DNA from: Punica granatum
Taxonomy: Eukaryota; Streptophyta; Magnoliopsida; Myrtales; Lythraceae
Length of the DNA stretch: 64,000 bases
Reading direction: 5' to 3'
Assembly: GCF_007655135.1 (NCBI RefSeq)
Contig: NC_045134.1
Location: 1,178,001-1,242,000 of the forward strand
Of the stretch, positions 61,336 through 64,000 are shown piece by piece. How positions within the stretch are numbered: position 1 is the stretch's first letter; every line of letters starts with the position of its first letter. Under the pieces are notes generated by a model that was not told the DNA's origin, ran no database searches, and worked only from the letters and a program-made list of their open reading frames with translations. Both the position numbers and the translations under genes were made by a program.

Positions 61336-64000
61336 TTACAGCAAATCTGCATGTATCTCGCTTGATGCATCTGGGAACAGTCTCAGAGCCTTCTTCGCAA
61401 GGTTGCGTATGTCTTCCCTGCTGGACTCATTGCAAATCCTCCGTAGTTCTTTTGCCGCCCCGCTAGATACAAAATCCTGGGCATTGTCCTCTGCAATGGC
61501 CATACAACAACAAAAATGATTTCCTTTTGCGAGAAACATAGCAGAAAATGAAAAGGGAAATTATGTGCGCTGGCCTGTATTCCGCACGTGCCCTTAATGA
61601 GTTCACGGGCATGTGCAGAAAGATATAGCAGAGAACTTAGAAAAACATAATCTGTGTCGATATGCAAATATATCACTATGACCAAATTAACAATAAGATC
61701 ATTAGGGAGGTAAGGAGAGTACTGTTTTGTGCTAAATGGCATATGGCGAGCTCAATATGCCGTCGAATTGAAGCGGAAGTACTACTTGAGCTGTCAGTCA
61801 ACCATGAGAGCGCACCATCTTCTACTAGAAGAGAACGTCCTTTTCTATGCCCTGCAGGAGAGCAAAGGTCCCGGAAGTTAAGGAAAAGGTCGAGTCTTGG
61901 CTAATACACTAACGTTCCTCAATCACGCAATATCCTAAGGAACCTTGGACGATAGCTCGTGATTCGCATTTTGCAAAGTTTGCAATCCCCCTTGCAACCT
62001 GCGCAACGACCTCACTGTTTCCCATTCTAACCATTTCTAGGAGTGCCTTAATGGCTCCTTCCTCTTTCAGCAGGAAGAGGAGTTTATCTGTCAATCATCA
62101 TAATTCTGCATCAGGCTTTTGTTCTTCGAGGGAAAAAAAGAGATTAATGTAAGAAGGAAGTGTAAGAGAAACTTCAACTTACCATTTCCACATAAATTAG
62201 CAATTGCACCCGCCGCCATTCGAAGAGTCTGCAAGTCATCTGTCTTCGATGCAGTGTTTGCTAATAGCTGGGCACCTCCTTTGCTTATTATTAGGTCCTG
62301 GCTCAGCTCTGCCATAAACAAGGAAAATACCCTCAAGAAAAAAATCGTGATAAGTAAAACCGAAAGATAAATTTAATGAACCAAGGCAAAGACCCAATCT
62401 CAATTACCATTCATTGCTAGATTTGCGATTGCACCTGAGGCCACACGGAGAACGGTAGCATTATGAGATGATCGAAGCAGCATAAGCAACGCATCCAGAC
62501 CTCCTTCCTCCACAATCTTCTCTTGATGAATATCTGAAATACAATTTTGACGTCTTGACTAAGTTATATAGCAGGGATTACCTTCAGCAAAATAGGTTTG
62601 AAATGATACTTTGTTTTACCTTCAGCAGCAAGATTAGCCACCACTTTGACAGCATGAATTTGGACATCTATATCTTCAGATGCTAACAATGCTAGTATCT
62701 TTTCAAGGCCAACTTAATAGTCCACAGAAACTTGTAAGTGAATGTAAGTCAATATACAAAGCAATATTGGAATATAACAAAAAATTGTAAATTATCTTAC
62801 CTTCTTCACATATTTTCGCTATTGTGGTCCTCTGAATTGATTGGGTCTCCCGCAAAGGGTTTGACTTATGGGGATCCATTGAGCTAACATGTGTTGAGGA
62901 TCCTTTACTAATATTTTCCTTCAAGTATGACCGCTTGTCCTGCAAGATGATAAAATCAGAACTATAACCGATATGAACCATGTTGCAGGAAACGTCCATA
63001 GCAGTTACCTGGTAGTCATTTTGATTTTCTGGAACGGTCTTCTTAAGTCTGGCCAGCTCATTCTTGACAACCTTTCTCTGCCTCTCCTCATCCTGAAGTC
63101 TTTGCCATACAGTGTGAAGTTCCTCTTGTAACTTTGCCTTAATATTTTGTAGGTCACATGTACAAATTTGGAATTCTCAGAGTACGGAAAAGTCTAGAAA
63201 TGCCTTCATTTGTGTATCTGATCTAAATTTGAGAAGAAAGTATAAATTTGCAATTTGTTATCTTTACCTTCTCTTTTAGAAGATCTTTGTAGTCTGCTTT
63301 CAGAATATGAAGTTCATTGTTACAGTCATCATATAGTTTGCAGATATCTTGTAACTTAGCACTGAGGTTGTCAATCTCCTTTTCCCCCTAAGTACAGGAA
63401 AACAGGAGCTATGAGGATGATATGCTTAAGGTAAATCTGCAAAGTGCACTGCTGTACTGCAAAAATTTGAAGCAATATGACCATTTCAAACCTAAAATAG
63501 GAGACACATATACAGCACTAATTTAAAAACATTAATATGCTAAGAATAATTTATAGATCTTAATTTTTGACCAATAATACTATGAATGGTTCCTAATAAA
63601 AATAAATGCATTTAATGGTTATAGGGTAAATTAAACACCTGAGCATCTACGTGAACTTGATTTTGAAGATGAGAATAACCTGATCAGAGCTTTGTTGATC
63701 ACTTAAGAGCCTCTTAGCCAAATCCAGCTGCTCTTTGATGCCTTCATATTGGGCATGCTCATCCGCTAGTTGCTTAGTTAACTTTGCTATTTTCTTCTCA
63801 TACATGTCAGTTGTTTCAGCAAGTTCCTTGTGATAAGAAGAACATTCCTTTGCACGTTGCTACAACAAGACAAGATTGCCTCAAAATGTTGCACAAGTCG
63901 CAAAGGAAAAGCTGCCTAAACTATACTGCAAAAAGATGAGTCGAATAATATGAATTGAAAAATGCGTTGAGATCCAATTTCCATTATATTGAAATCTTTT
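61336..64000 (-). CDS. Armadillo-repeat kinesin (ARK/KIN-UB), 3' part, runs off the window
   Basis: Eleven exons lie in the window (high to low): 63859-63680, 63387-63268, 63137-63009, 62939-62801, 62713-62620, 62533-62408, 62308-62183, 62087-61944, 61851-61723, 61490-61336, with any motor-domain exons beyond 64000; ten are fully placed and another may lie at 63860-64000. The upstream part is coiled coil (LTKQLADEHAQYEGIKEQLD; NELARLKKTVPENQNDYQ). Then come armadillo repeats with the ANLAMN, ANLCGN and ANFAKC signatures, ending NAQDFVSSGAAKELRRICNE and IRNLAKKALRLFP. This order is diagnostic of plant ARK1-3 (KIN-UB) kinesins, which act on microtubule plus ends and in root-hair growth. The exon at 62713-62620 appears to carry an extra A that breaks the frame (see findings), so the gene may be damaged or the base call wrong. 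The motor is not visible. Confidence 0.85.

Overview
This window is nuclear DNA from a flowering plant, most likely a woody eudicot. The genes have many short exons and AT-rich introns, the neighbours are plant-specific (an SPT5L/KTF1 factor of RNA-directed DNA methylation, an RZ-1 RNA-binding protein, an AP2/ERF factor, a KIN-UB kinesin), and GA/CT microsatellites and MITE-like elements are frequent. I could not name the species. All gene models were spliced by hand from splice signals, reading-frame continuity and family knowledge. None is supported by transcripts here.

Layout. 0-8.7 kb is gene-poor: the start of a possible C2H2 zinc-finger gene at the left edge (minus) and a single-exon AP2/ERF gene (minus, 4921-6051). 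8.8-33.5 kb holds four minus-strand housekeeping genes in a row: KTF1/SPT5L (20 exons), the cohesin subunit SYN3/RAD21.2 (13 exons), an RZ-1-type RNA-binding protein (3 exons, 3-kb first intron) and an SPD1/Ycf45-type AAA-like ATPase (9 exons). 35-47 kb is a rearranged zone on the plus strand. It has an intact RD19-type cysteine protease and an unidentified four-helix membrane-protein gene, then a second copy of that block with a truncated, broken protease and a second open membrane-protein gene. After these lies an inverted, internally deleted copy of the SPD1/RZ-1 boundary region. 48.3-60.1 kb is SEC8, an exocyst subunit (plus, 26 exons). From 61.3 kb to the right edge is the 3' part of an armadillo-repeat kinesin (minus), convergent with SEC8.

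Most genes here are unrelated single-copy loci with no shared pathway. KTF1 works with AGO4 and Pol V in DNA methylation. SYN3 is a kleisin. SEC8 tethers secretory vesicles. SPD1 is probably plastid-targeted.

The main novelty is the rearranged zone. Its breakpoints can be read directly: one tandem-duplication junction falls in protease intron 2 and in the inverted SPD1 fragment. This explains why the second protease lacks exons 1-2. Other notable points are four GC-AG introns (three in SEC8), a 37-nt tryptophan-bearing exon in KTF1, a probable one-base frameshift in the kinesin, and an intron-like 184-bp presence/absence difference between the duplicate blocks. I found no wholly new biological system.
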